A model generated the notes under the pieces. It ran no database searches. It had not been told where the DNA came from and saw only the letters and a program-made list of their open reading frames with translations. The position numbers and the translations under genes were made by a program. Shown one piece after another: positions 41,217 through 50,253 of a DNA stretch of 64,000 bases. How positions within the stretch are numbered: the first letter of the stretch is position 1; each line of letters begins with the position of its first letter. The DNA comes from Mesorhizobium jarvisii (GTDB taxonomy: Bacteria; Pseudomonadota; Alphaproteobacteria; Rhizobiales; Rhizobiaceae): contig NZ_QZXA01000015.1 in assembly GCF_003601985.1 (NCBI RefSeq), positions 1-64,000 of the forward strand, given 5' to 3'.

Positions 41217-43595
41217 TCAGGCGGCGGAGCCGAGGTGCCTCAGCGGCCGGCCGGCCGAAACCGATTGCGCCGCAGCCATGATGCCTTGCGCATCGATCCC
41301 GTAATACCGGTAGAGGTCCGCGATTGTACCGGTCTGGCCAAAATGCTCGACGCCGAGCGCGCGCGTGCGATGGCCATGGACCGAACCCAGCCAGGCGAGC
41401 GTCGCGGGATGCCCGTCCAGCACCGTCACGATGGCGCATGAGGCGGGCAGACCAGCCAGCAGGCGCTCGACATGGCTGGTGGCGCGGGGATGGCCATACT
41501 GGCGCGCCCGCGCCGCGGCAGACCAGCCGGCGTTCAGCCGATCGGCCGAGGTCACGGCCAGAAGCCCGACATCGCGCCGGTCACCCGCCATCAGCCCCAA
41601 TGCCTGGACAGCTTCCGGCGCGACAGCTCCCGAATAGGCGATCACCACAGCGGCATTCGGCCCGGGTTTGCGCAGCCAGTAGGCGCCATCGACGATGGCG
41701 CGCGCCAGCGGATCCTCCATCTGGCGTGCCGGCTGCTCGATCGATCGCGTGGACAGCCTGAGGTAGACTGAACCTCCGGTCTGGTCGCGCAGCCAGCTGT
41801 GGTTGTCGGGCTCGGCCTCGCCGGAGCGCTGGATATAGTCGAATGCCCAACGCAGGATGACTGCCAGCTCGTCGACATAGGCCGGCTCGAACGCCGCCAG
41901 GCCGTCTTGCGCCATGCCGATCAGCGGCGTGGCGATCGACTGATGCGCTCCTCCCTCGGGCGCCAGTGTCACGCCTGATGGCGTCGCCGCCAGGATAAAG
42001 CGTGCATCCTGATAGCAAGCATAGTTGAGCGCATCGAGACCACGCTCGATGAAGGGGTCGTAGAGCGTTCCTACCGGAAGCAGGCGCTCGCCGTGAAGCG
42101 TGTGCGACAGACCCAGCGCCGACAGCATCGTGAAGAGGTTCATCTCCGAGATGCCCAGTTCGAGATGCTGTCCCGACGGCGAAAACGTCCAGTTGAAGGT
42201 AGAGGGAATGCGCTCTTCCCGGAAGAGGTCTGCCTGTCCGCCGCGCGCGAACAGGCCCCGCCTGTTCACCCAGGCCCCGAGATTGGTCGAGACCGTGACG
42301 TCCGGAGACGTGGTCACGACACGCTTGGAAAAATCGCTGTCTGACTTGGCGATCTCGTGCATCAAGAGGCCGAAGCCCTGTTGTGTCGACATGGAGGCCT
42401 GTGCGCCCCAGGGGATCTGCGGCACGGGTACGGCTGGAGTTTTATGGCGACGGGTAGCTGCCTGCGCGAAAGGCGACGACGCCAGATAGGACCGGATCGC
42501 GGCCTCATCGTATGCAAGGCCCTCGAACAGGTCCCATTCACGCCCCTCGCGTACACCCATGCCTTGCCGCAGCGCGTCGACCTGCGCCGGCGTCATCAAT
42601 CCGGCGTGATTGTCTTTGTGGCCGGCGAGCGGCAGGCCGAAGCCCTTGATCGTATAGGCGATGAAACAGGTCGGACGATCATGACCGCGCGCTTGCTCGA
42701 AGGCATCGATGATGCTTGCCAGATCGTGGCCGCCAAGGTTTGCCATTAAGGCGGCAAGGTCGTCGTCGCTTCGCTTCTCGATCAGGCGGGTCACCGGTCC
42801 TTGGTCCCCCAGGTCATCCAGAAGGCGCCGGCGCCACGCGGCGCCGCCCTGGAAGGTCAGCACCGAATAGAGCTGGTTGGGGCATGCATCGATCCACGAC
42901 CGCAGCTTTTCGCCGCCCTCTTCGGCGAACGCCGCCTGTTGCAATGTCCCATGTTTGAGGATCACCACGTCCCAGCCGAAGTTTCGAAAGATGGATTCGA
43001 AGCGCAGCCACAAGCCTTCGCGCACCACCGCATCAAGGCTTTGCCTGTTGTAGTCGACGACCCACCAGGTGTTTCGCAGGCCGTGCTTCCAGCCTTCGAG
43101 AAGAGCCTCGAAGATATTGCCTTCATCCATTTCGGCGTCGCCGAGAAGGGCCACCATCCGACCTTCCGGCTGGTCCGCGTTCCAGCCTTTGGCCCTGACA
43201 TAGTCCTGGACCAGCGAGGAGAACAAGGTCTGCGCCACGCCCAGTCCGACCGACCCGGTCGAGAAATCGACATCGTCGATATCCTTGGTTCGTGACGGGT
43301 AGGACTGCGCGCCGCGATAGCCGCGAAAATTCTGCAGCTGCTCGAGCGTCTGCCTGCCGAACAGATACTGGATGGCATGGAAGACGGGGCTCGCATGCGG
43401 CTTGACGGCAACGCGGTCTTCAGGCCTGAGGATCTGAAAGTAGAGCGCCGTCATCAAGGTCGACGCGGACGCCGACGACGCCTGATGACCGCCGACCTTG
43501 AGGCCGTCCTGCGACCCGCGAACATGATTGGCATGATGGATCATCCAGACAGCCAGCCACAGAACCTTGCGTTCAAGCTCGGAAAGGATCGTCAT
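41217..43595 (-). CDS. AceE/transketolase-like ThDP-dependent enzyme
   Basis: The 792-residue protein combines a ThDP-binding domain (LLGDAEMDEGNIFEALLEG, with the following Asn in WWVVDYNRQSLD) and a pyrimidine domain (WTFSPSGQHLELGISEMNLF), in the order and size of AceE-type pyruvate dehydrogenase E1. No E2 or E3 subunit gene accompanies it. Similar proteins are often annotated 'transketolase' and found next to Lrp regulators in Rhizobiales. GGGAGC precedes ATG 43595. It may cleave or transfer two-carbon units; the true substrate is unknown. It is the first gene of a minus-strand run with the kinase and PLP protein. Confidence 0.9.
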   Translation of the reverse strand: MTILSELERKVLWLAVWMIHHANHVRGSQDGLKVGGHQASSASASTLMTALYFQILRPEDRVAVKPHASPVFHAIQYLFGRQTLEQLQNFRGYRGAQSYPSRTKDIDDVDFSTGSVGLGVAQTLFSSLVQDYVRAKGWNADQPEGRMVALLGDAEMDEGNIFEALLEGWKHGLRNTWWVVDYNRQSLDAVVREGLWLRFESIFRNFGWDVVILKHGTLQQAAFAEEGGEKLRSWIDACPNQLYSVLTFQGGAAWRRRLLDDLGDQGPVTRLIEKRSDDDLAALMANLGGHDLASIIDAFEQARGHDRPTCFIAYTIKGFGLPLAGHKDNHAGLMTPAQVDALRQGMGVREGREWDLFEGLAYDEAAIRSYLASSPFAQAATRRHKTPAVPVPQIPWGAQASMSTQQGFGLLMHEIAKSDSDFSKRVVTTSPDVTVSTNLGAWVNRRGLFARGGQADLFREERIPSTFNWTFSPSGQHLELGISEMNLFTMLSALGLSHTLHGERLLPVGTLYDPFIERGLDALNYACYQDARFILAATPSGVTLAPEGGAHQSIATPLIGMAQDGLAAFEPAYVDELAVILRWAFDYIQRSGEAEPDNHSWLRDQTGGSVYLRLSTRSIEQPARQMEDPLARAIVDGAYWLRKPGPNAAVVIAYSGAVAPEAVQALGLMAGDRRDVGLLAVTSADRLNAGWSAAARARQYGHPRATSHVERLLAGLPASCAIVTVLDGHPATLAWLGSVHGHRTRALGVEHFGQTGTIADLYRYYGIDAQGIMAAAQSVSAGRPLRHLGSAA

Positions 43596-43680
43596 CGTCG
43601 GCTCCCGTGAAATCGCGGCTCAAAGATAGCGGCCAAGGTCTGTCAAAAGTGGCTATTCTTGCGCAAGCTTATCGATGATA

Positions 43681-43697
43681 TTGGCTGATCCAGCCAA
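43681..43697. promoter_or_regulatory. palindrome in the Lrp/ThDP-enzyme divergent promoter
   Basis: A perfect inverted repeat TTGGCTG-ATC-CAGCCAA, 25 bp before the Lrp-type start and 86 bp from the ThDP-enzyme start. Its position suits an Lrp/AsnC operator. Confidence 0.55.
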
Positions 43698-43721
43698 AAA
43701 TGACGCCCACATGAGGGAAAC

Positions 43722-44189
43722 GTGCCAAATCCGACGCTCGATGCAATCGACCTGAAAATCATCGCCGCGCTGCAGAAGAACGCAAAGGCGACGACGAACG
43801 ACCTGGCTGAAGCCGTGGGCCTTTCGCCTTCACCATGCGCCCGGCGCGTGAGGCTCCTGGAGAGCGCCGGCGTCATCAAAGGTTACACCGTGGTCCTCGA
43901 CCAGAAGAAGCTCGGCCTGCCGATCAGCGCTTTCGCGTCGATCAAGCTTGAACGGCAACGCGAGGACGATCTCGACCGCTTCTCCCAGGCGGTGCTGCGC
44001 TGGCCAGAGGTTGTCGACTGCTATCTGATGACCGGCCAGCGCGATTACCTGATGCGCATCGTGGTGCGCGACCTCGAGGCCTATGAGCGGTTCATCAAGG
44101 ACAAGCTGACGCGGCTGGACAACATCGCCTCGATAGAAAGCAGCTTCGCCCTGGGGCAGGTCAAGCGGTCGGAGGTCCTGCCTGCCTAA
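43722..44189 (+). CDS. Lrp/AsnC family regulator
   Basis: The 155-residue regulator has an N-terminal HTH (DLKIIAALQKNAKATTNDLA, SPSPCARRVRLLESAGVIKG) and a C-terminal RAM effector domain (VDCYLMTGQRDYLMRIVVRD). It starts at GTG 43722 behind GAGGGAAA and is divergent from the ThDP enzyme across 126 bp containing a 7-bp palindrome. Lrp proteins usually sense an amino acid and control adjacent metabolic genes, which supports an amino-acid substrate for the neighbouring run. Confidence 0.94.
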   Translation: MPNPTLDAIDLKIIAALQKNAKATTNDLAEAVGLSPSPCARRVRLLESAGVIKGYTVVLDQKKLGLPISAFASIKLERQREDDLDRFSQAVLRWPEVVDCYLMTGQRDYLMRIVVRDLEAYERFIKDKLTRLDNIASIESSFALGQVKRSEVLPA

Positions 44190-44862
44190 CCGACCGGTAG
44201 TCTCCAGCGGGCGGAACGCCTTCTGCTTGTCTTGGTGGTCAGCACAGTGCGCCAGTTCGGCTTCTCGAAGACGCTGACGACACGTTGTTGCAGGCTTGTC
44301 GGTCATCGCTAAGCCATGCGCGTTCGTATGTTGCGCTGATATTAGCATGAGCGCATGTATTCCAGCCGGCATTCTGCGCAAAGCCGGTCAAACACCCGCT
44401 GGAGCACGTCCAGATGCTCGGGCTCAAACACTCCGCCACAACCAGCGAGAGGCATCACAATGCGCCTCGATAACCCACGCAACTAATTTACTCTCGGCAC
44501 AGGCTCGGAAAAGTCGAATCGGTAAATTGTATGGAACCGTACCATGTTCGGGCGATCATTTCCCTGAATGTAGACGAAGCCCGCACTCTCTGGCGGAGAG
44601 AGCGCGGGCCGATCGGAGTCCGATCTTCGACAAGGGGGCGCGGGCACCCGCCCTGCCGCGTGAGTCAATCTTTAGGAATGACTAATGTTCCGCAGGGATC
44701 CTGGCCGCCGCGACGGGGGTGCTGATCGGTTTCATCTGCCCTCAATACAAGAAAGGTCTCATTGTCCGCCGCCCAAAGCTAAAGCAAGAATATTCGACAC
44801 TCGATGCGGCGGGGTTCAATCGACTGATGGCAGCAGCGGGCGGGATCCAAAGCTGTTTTGCC
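44190..44862. other. 673-bp gene-free region with a strong hairpin
   Basis: No convincing coding frame was found on either strand. A 29-nt hairpin at 44580-44608 (12-bp arms with one mismatch, GGCGG loop) is the only clear structure; it is not followed by a U-tract on either strand. Confidence 0.45.
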
Positions 44863-45078
44863 TCAGTTGACTTCGATAATTTTCGTCGACCACTTTTTAG
44901 CGGGCGGCCGGCGCGTTTTCACCGGAGCTGGCCTCTCCGTGGGTTGTGCCGAGGAAAGACGGAGCGCCCGCAATCGCGCCGTCTTTGCATTTCGTGCCAG
45001 CGTTTCCGCCTCAATCAACAACTTCGCCTCTCGATCGGCGCGCTCGATGCGCTCTTTGTCGATCCGTCGTTGGGTCAA
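44863..45078 (-). CDS. small basic coiled-coil hypothetical protein, TTG start
   Basis: 71 residues, almost entirely charged: TQRRIDKERIERADREAKLL, then an Ala/Arg helix and a basic tail. The start is TTG 45078 behind AGGGAGG, a very strong ribosome-binding site. It looks like one long helix, possibly coiled-coil or nucleic-acid binding. Family not recognised. Confidence 0.6.
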   Translation of the reverse strand: MTQRRIDKERIERADREAKLLIEAETLARNAKTARLRALRLSSAQPTERPAPVKTRRPPAKKWSTKIIEVN

Positions 45079-45299
45079 GATAGCCTCCCTGGCTAACTAA
45101 CCTATAAAATTATCGCTTGCTAAAATTGTTCCTTCGCTGGTTTCCAGCGGACAGTTTGTGAGCGCCTCAGCGATATTGTAGCCCGCAAAATCGTTTGGCC
45201 CCTCCGCGCAGCTTCATTTGGCACCAGCTTTAAAGGTTTTGAAACCTGACAAGTAGGATGTTTTTTGTTCGTGTTGCCGCCCAATTCGGAGCTACCGCC

Positions 45300-45503
45300 A
45301 TGACGCAGCCGATGGAAGAGTACATACGATTTCAAACTGCGAATGAGGCCTTGCGGCAGGCGCGAGCGCTAGGAGCTACCGGTGACCTAGCCGCCGCCTT
45401 CGAAATGCTTTGCACCGCATTAGAGCGCATTATCAAGGACGCTGACGAGGACATTGAGGACCTCGTCCAAGTTTATTATGACCTGGACAGCAGGGTAGGC
45501 TAG
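45300..45503 (+). CDS. small helical hypothetical protein, 67 residues
   Basis: MTQPMEEYIRFQTANEALRQ then an Ala-rich helix pair and an acidic C-terminus (KDADEDIEDLVQVYYDL). It starts at ATG 45300 with GGAG upstream. The two-helix layout resembles other small rhizobial proteins, but no family was recognised. Confidence 0.62.
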   Translation: MTQPMEEYIRFQTANEALRQARALGATGDLAAAFEMLCTALERIIKDADEDIEDLVQVYYDLDSRVG

Positions 45504-45552
45504 ACCACTTACGCAGGCTCGGTGTCGAATTTTGCGCCGAAGCCGGCCGGGC

Positions 45553-46522
45553 TTACTCATCGCGGACGGTGTCGCTCACCGCCGCTTCGTTGTCATCTGT
45601 CTCCTGGACATCTTGCACGGACGCATGGCGCAGTTTGTTTTCGCCTCGGAGGTAGCGGACACGCGCCCTGAAACCAGGCTTGAGCCATTCCACTTTCGGG
45701 CCTGTGACCGCTTCCGGGATACCCTCGGGCCGTCTTATCCTTGCGGACCCGTCCCATAGACGTTTGGCCTTGCGATTGGCGTACCAGCGATAGCCGAGCC
45801 CGCCGATCGCCAGCACCGCGCTTTCGAGTGACCACGTTGCCGATCCACTCGCTGGTGTAGGACAGCGGCGACAGCTGGTTCTGCCAGATCATAGAGGTAA
45901 CCAGACAGACCGAGGCCACCGGTGCCGGCGCCAGTTGCCAAGTCCGCCGGAGCGGTTGACGGTGCGGCGTTGGCATCATCGACAAAGGCTTTAGCTTGGC
46001 CGCCGTCTATGAAGTTAGCCGCCTGTGGCACCTGGCCGGTTGCCCATGCCTGGCCGATTGCTCGGACTTCAGCAACGCGAGCAGAGGAAGGCCATGCGGG
46101 CGTTGCAGATGGGTCGATCAGCGCGTCGTTGTTCTTGTCCGCCTTCAGCGCCGCACGCCGCCCATGCCGAGGACGCCGTCAATGCGGCCGGTATATGCAG
46201 GTCGCAACGCCTGCTGAAGCCACATGATCGAGCGACCGGGACCGGAATTCAGCGCGCCGTCAAGAACCACGTAGTCGACGCCGGCCGGCAACGTGTCGCC
46301 CTGCACCGCGTCCCAATACTGACGAACATAGATTTCATTCAATTCGGCGGTGGTGAGGCTTTTTACTGAGCGAGTGGCAAGGCCTTTGCCCTTCCGAAAG
46401 CCGTCATAGACGCGCTGCGTTCCCTTCATCGTCGGGCCACCGGGATCATTGGGATGGTTCGAATAGCCGCCCTCATGCGCAAGTACGCGGGCAAGCGATT
46501 CCTTTTCACGGGAAACAGCCAT
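45553..46522 (-). pseudogene. phage-type muramidase (glycoside hydrolase 108-like), multiply frameshifted
   Basis: From ATG 46522 the frame encodes SLARVLAHEGGYSNHPNDPG and GGPTMKGTQRVYDGF, the catalytic start of GH108/ZliS-type muramidases (Glu in HEGG), then YWDAVQGDTLPAGVDYVVLD. After GVLGMG the reading shifts. ALKADKNNDALID and RVAEVRAIGQ, then GAGTGGLGLSGYLYDLAE, then QLSPLSYTSEWIGNVVT and AIGGLGYRWYANRKAKR continue in three frames to stop 45553. The end resembles the membrane anchor of this family. At least three frameshifts are present, so the gene is dead. It is probably of prophage origin. Confidence 0.75.
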
Positions 46523-46677
46523 GAGTTTTCCTTTCGGGTGATGATGGTATGGTCGCCGGCCCCAGAGGAGGCCGATGCGATGGTGAGGAAGGATGACAAG
46601 CTGTCGGATCAAATCCCGATGGATCTCAGCGGGCCGCCGACAATGATGGGCCAACGGGGGACCTAAGCTATCTCAGC

Positions 46678-46842
46678 ATGCCATGGGCAAAAGCCAGCTA
46701 TGACGGCGGACTGCTGGCGCTCGTTGATGGTGTCTGGATTGTGCTGAAGAGCGGCGACGGCAACGATGCCGCTGTAGTTCGGGAAGCACTGCGGAAGGTG
46801 GCTAGGCCGCGACCTCGGCAGAACGCCCAATCATGGCTTTAG
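46678..46842 (+). CDS. possible small protein, 54 residues
   Basis: MPWAKASYDGGLLALVDGVW then IVLKSGDGNDAAVVREALRK. The frame has good protein character and stays open upstream of the ATG (ending DNDGPTGDLSYLS), so it may be a 5'-truncated or frameshifted gene. It has no ribosome-binding site and overlaps the 3' end of the convergent acyltransferase by 41 bp. Confidence 0.3.
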   Translation: MPWAKASYDGGLLALVDGVWIVLKSGDGNDAAVVREALRKVARPRPRQNAQSWL

Positions 46843-47878
46843 ACTGCACGCCAGCCAGTCGGGCCAACCATCCGGACTTGTTGATGGGTCGCTCGATTGC
46901 GTAGTAGCTGGCAAGGCCGATGAGAACGGCAATCGAACAGGAAGTCAGCGCCAAAACCTCCACCGGCACTTTGCCAATAATCCCCAGGTCCGCGTAGCAG
47001 GCGGCCAGCACCGCGAACAGGGGATAGTGCCAGAGGTACAGAGAGTAGGAGGAATCCCCGACACCAACCCACGGCCTCGAGAATACCCATCCGGCCCTGA
47101 TCTCCATGGCTACCAGGCCGTAAACGATGAAGGCGCTGGGCAGGCCAAAACACAGGACACGCCATATGTGACCAAGAGCCCACCAGCCGCCTTGAGAATG
47201 GAAATAGACCGCGCCAATAATCATGCCGCCGACCCCTACGGCCAGCGATGACGCTGCGTGCCCGGAGATCTTCCGCTGCACCAACAAGGCGACGACTATG
47301 CCAAAGACGAACTCCAAGAAAAGATATGCCATTGGCTTAACGATGCCGGCGACACACCCAAAGAAAACAGCCACTGCTACCGGACCTAGCATGAGCAGGA
47401 TGCGCCGTGGAAACAGCAGGATTCCAAGCGCGCAGATTGCGTAAAAGGTCACCTCATACTGCAGCGTCCATGCCGCCCCAATTCTGTTGTTGGGCTGGTC
47501 AATCAGAAGAAGCAATCCCCACAGGGGTCTCTCTGATATCTGCGGTGGGGCCACGACCAACGTGGTTGTCAGAAGCAGAACCGAAGCGACGAAAAACGCG
47601 ACCCAATAGCCGGGATAGATTCGAAGCACTCGCTTGACGGCGAATTCTCGAAAGGAGCGCCACCGGCCCACGATCTCGGCCTTTTTGCCCAGTCTGTCGG
47701 CGGACAAATAGACGACGAACCCTGAAATCACAAAGAACAGATCAACGCCGTTGGGTCCCATGGTGCCCACATAAGGCAGCGTCCAATGAGCCTGCATCGG
47801 CAATGCTGGGTAGATATGGGCGAACATCACCATCAATGCCGCGACGGCGCGAAGACCCTGGATGTTTTTATAGAGCAT
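46802..47878 (-). CDS. membrane O-acyltransferase (acyltransferase 3 family)
   Basis: The 358-residue protein has about ten membrane segments. The family motif near the N-terminus (NIQGLRAVAALMVMFAHIYP, with the catalytic-type His) and GVDLFFVISGFVV are present. These enzymes acylate cell-surface or exported glycans and similar acceptors. ATG 47878 follows GGAG, better than the TTG three codons earlier. A second member of the same family ends 35 bp upstream, so they form a pair, probably for exopolysaccharide or lipopolysaccharide decoration. The acceptor is unknown. Confidence 0.92.
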   Translation of the reverse strand: MLYKNIQGLRAVAALMVMFAHIYPALPMQAHWTLPYVGTMGPNGVDLFFVISGFVVYLSADRLGKKAEIVGRWRSFREFAVKRVLRIYPGYWVAFFVASVLLLTTTLVVAPPQISERPLWGLLLLIDQPNNRIGAAWTLQYEVTFYAICALGILLFPRRILLMLGPVAVAVFFGCVAGIVKPMAYLFLEFVFGIVVALLVQRKISGHAASSLAVGVGGMIIGAVYFHSQGGWWALGHIWRVLCFGLPSAFIVYGLVAMEIRAGWVFSRPWVGVGDSSYSLYLWHYPLFAVLAACYADLGIIGKVPVEVLALTSCSIAVLIGLASYYAIERPINKSGWLARLAGVQSKAMIGRSAEVAA

Positions 47879-47912
47879 TGGCTCCAACTACCATCGCGCG
47901 CGCCTTTCCCTC

Positions 47913-49070
47913 TCAGGCCGCTTCCTGAACGACTATGCGGGTTTGTTCTTTTCTCCCCGCCACCCGCGAGGCGAAGCCCTTGCCCCATTCATTCAGCCAG
48001 TTTTCCCAGCCGTAGAAGGTCAAGGCAGCAATAGGGATCACGCAAGCCAGCGTCAGTCCCAGCGCCAGTGCATAGGTTTCAACTGGGCCTAGTCCCAACG
48101 CGTGAAGGTGCTGGTACACCGTAGATCTGTAGGCTAGCACAACGATTACCGGGCTGTGCACGAGATAGATGGAATAGCTGATATTGCCGAGCCACACGGT
48201 TGCCGTGTTGACCAGCAGCCTGAGCGGGAGAAGGTAGAGCCCCACCAAGAGGCACCCAAACATCGGCCCTTGCCAATAGATGGCCGGGCCGAATGGGACC
48301 AAGCCATGGATAATCACATAGAACTGAAGCGGCACCGAAGCCAGCAGGAGAGCGCCGATCACTCGTTTATGTTTCCATTCGCCAGCAGCCCGGACCATAT
48401 AAAACGCGATGATCCCGAACATGAACATCGGCGCCAACCCAAAGATGGACTGATTTATGTACGAGGCGGAGTCGGCCACCAAGTTCCCGATGACAGATCG
48501 AAAAGCCGCGGCGACTAAGAAGGCAACAACGAGCGCCCGAATGGCCAACGTCACACTTTTGGTTCTGGCATATATGAAGGGAAACATCACGTAGAACGCC
48601 ATTTCCACGCCAATCGTCCAGCCCGCCAGGACCATCGCCGTTTGATATCCGCTGCCTGGAATGAAGTTGAAGACGAAAAATATGTTCGCGGCTAGCGCAC
48701 TCCATCTGAAAGGAAAGATGCGCATCAGGCGTGTCACGATGATCAAGAGGTAGAATAGCGGAGCTATCCGAAAAAAACGCCGCAGCATGAACCCTAGATA
48801 GGGCCTTTCTTCTTTGTCATGCTTCGGCATTGTAAGGCAAAGCGAAAACGCGCTCACGAGGAAGAACAGATTAACGCCCATAACGCCGTTTCCGACGAAC
48901 CCCTCTGCCCACCATGGAAGCGCCAAATGCGGATTAGGCATATGGGCTACATGGACCATCACGACCCATAGAGCAGCCATCCCGCGCAGGGCGCTGAGAT
49001 AGGGAAAGCGATCCGGCCGTTTGATCTGCGTCGTCAATTTGGACACCCGGCGAGCCCCCGCCAGATGCAT
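47913..49070 (-). CDS. membrane O-acyltransferase (acyltransferase 3 family)
   Basis: The 385-residue protein has the family layout: YLSALRGMAALWVVMVHVAH, GVNLFFLVSAFSL, and about ten hydrophobic segments to the C-terminus. ATG 49070 follows GGAG. It is only distantly like its neighbour at 46802-47878, so the pair is not a recent duplication. Context suggests surface-glycan acylation. Confidence 0.92.
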   Translation of the reverse strand: MHLAGARRVSKLTTQIKRPDRFPYLSALRGMAALWVVMVHVAHMPNPHLALPWWAEGFVGNGVMGVNLFFLVSAFSLCLTMPKHDKEERPYLGFMLRRFFRIAPLFYLLIIVTRLMRIFPFRWSALAANIFFVFNFIPGSGYQTAMVLAGWTIGVEMAFYVMFPFIYARTKSVTLAIRALVVAFLVAAAFRSVIGNLVADSASYINQSIFGLAPMFMFGIIAFYMVRAAGEWKHKRVIGALLLASVPLQFYVIIHGLVPFGPAIYWQGPMFGCLLVGLYLLPLRLLVNTATVWLGNISYSIYLVHSPVIVVLAYRSTVYQHLHALGLGPVETYALALGLTLACVIPIAALTFYGWENWLNEWGKGFASRVAGRKEQTRIVVQEAA

Positions 49071-49142
49071 TGCTCCTACAGGGATTGGAATTTTGACGCA
49101 ACGGTTGAGATCGTCGGCCAGCATGTGATATTGCCCATCAGC

Positions 49143-49373
49143 ATGATGACCAAGTTGAACAAAACAGAGATGCTCGCCGTCTGTCTGGCCGCGCTGGTAC
49201 TTCTAACCTAGATCATCAACTACCCCAATCGAGACAGTGCCCAGGGACGGCGAGTGGCATTATTCCTATGCCAGAAAGCCCGTCTTTATTCAGGATGGAA
49301 CCACGGCAACGGGCACTGTTATGACCCGGTGGGGTGGAAGTTCTTGGGAACACCGGTCACCGCACAGAGATGA
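49143..49373 (+). pseudogene. small membrane-protein gene interrupted by an in-frame TAG
   Basis: From ATG 49143: MMTKLNKTEMLAVCLAALVL, LT, then TAG at 49209-49211, and in the same frame IINYPNRDSAQGRRVALFLC, QKARLYSGWNHGNGHCYDPV and GWKFLG to TGA 49371-49373. The part after the amber codon has strongly protein-like Cys/Trp/Gly composition. The best reading is a ~76-residue exported or membrane protein inactivated by one nonsense change; readthrough cannot be excluded. Confidence 0.55.
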
Positions 49374-49408
49374 GGCAATGGCGCTGGATACCGCTCCTGT
49401 CCTCGGGC

Positions 49409-49963
49409 CTAGTGCTCAATAGACCGCAAGTCAGAAATGATTGGGCTACTGCCGCTGACGTTAGACCGCAGCCCCATGAACCCGCCGAGATAGGGCGTTG
49501 TGAGCGCCACCGTGCCGAGCAGCGGCCCATTATAGACCTTGAGGCTGCTGGAGCCCGGGTCAATGACAAGCCGATATTGCTTGGAGACCCCACTGAAATC
49601 CGCCGCATTGACGGCGGTGGCCGTGTAGGTGTTTTCCCCGGTCAACTGATAGACCGTGACAAATCCGGTCGAGGCCGCACAGCCGACGCCGACGCCCATG
49701 CGAGCTTTCATGCCTGTCGCGCCGGTCGGCGGGGCGGTGTTGACTCCGTGCAGAACGAATTGTGTATCCTTCGCGAAGGTGGCGGCGAAGGTGATGTCTA
49801 TGCCTTCCGTCGCGATTAGGCGAGAAATGGGAAGCTCGTCCCACAATTCCACAGCATCGGCGCCATTGGCGAAGATCGTGACACTTTGGCCGCCAAGAAG
49901 CTCCTCAAACGAAACGGAACGGCACCCGCTAGGCCTCGCAGCTCGTCGTCCCAACTTGCCCAC
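49409..49963 (-). CDS. hypothetical protein with beta-rich C-terminal domain
   Basis: The 184-residue frame starts at GTG 49963 without a ribosome-binding site. The C-terminal 130 residues look like a beta-sandwich (ITFAATFAKDTQFVLHGVNT, GVSKQYRLVIDPGSSSLKVY, LGGFMGLRSNVSG), like lectin- or carbohydrate-binding domains. A protein-like frame continues upstream on another phase (TPCSKTVLEELRAIPWASWD), so this may be the 3' part of a longer frameshifted gene at about 49409-50150. No certain family. Confidence 0.5.
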   Translation of the reverse strand: MGKLGRRAARPSGCRSVSFEELLGGQSVTIFANGADAVELWDELPISRLIATEGIDITFAATFAKDTQFVLHGVNTAPPTGATGMKARMGVGVGCAASTGFVTVYQLTGENTYTATAVNAADFSGVSKQYRLVIDPGSSSLKVYNGPLLGTVALTTPYLGGFMGLRSNVSGSSPIISDLRSIEH

Positions 49964-50253
49964 GGGATTGCCCGCAATTCCTCAAGGACGGTCTTCGAAC
50001 AAGGCGTGCGAACAGGCAGGTCATCGGAAACCTCCGGATATGAGCTCGAGATCGGATCGAAAGGCCGAAACCAGTCCCGTCAGCCTTAGAATGTCATGCA
50101 GGTAGCGATCATACCAAGCATTGCTTTCGGCCTCCCTCGACAGGATTGGTTAGCACGGCAAAGGCATGTCGGCTCAGTTAGCACAATTTGATCCACGTCA
50201 TAGCGAGCTCAGCTGCCAAGGGTGTGAAATGTAACAGGATAGAGGGTCGCATC

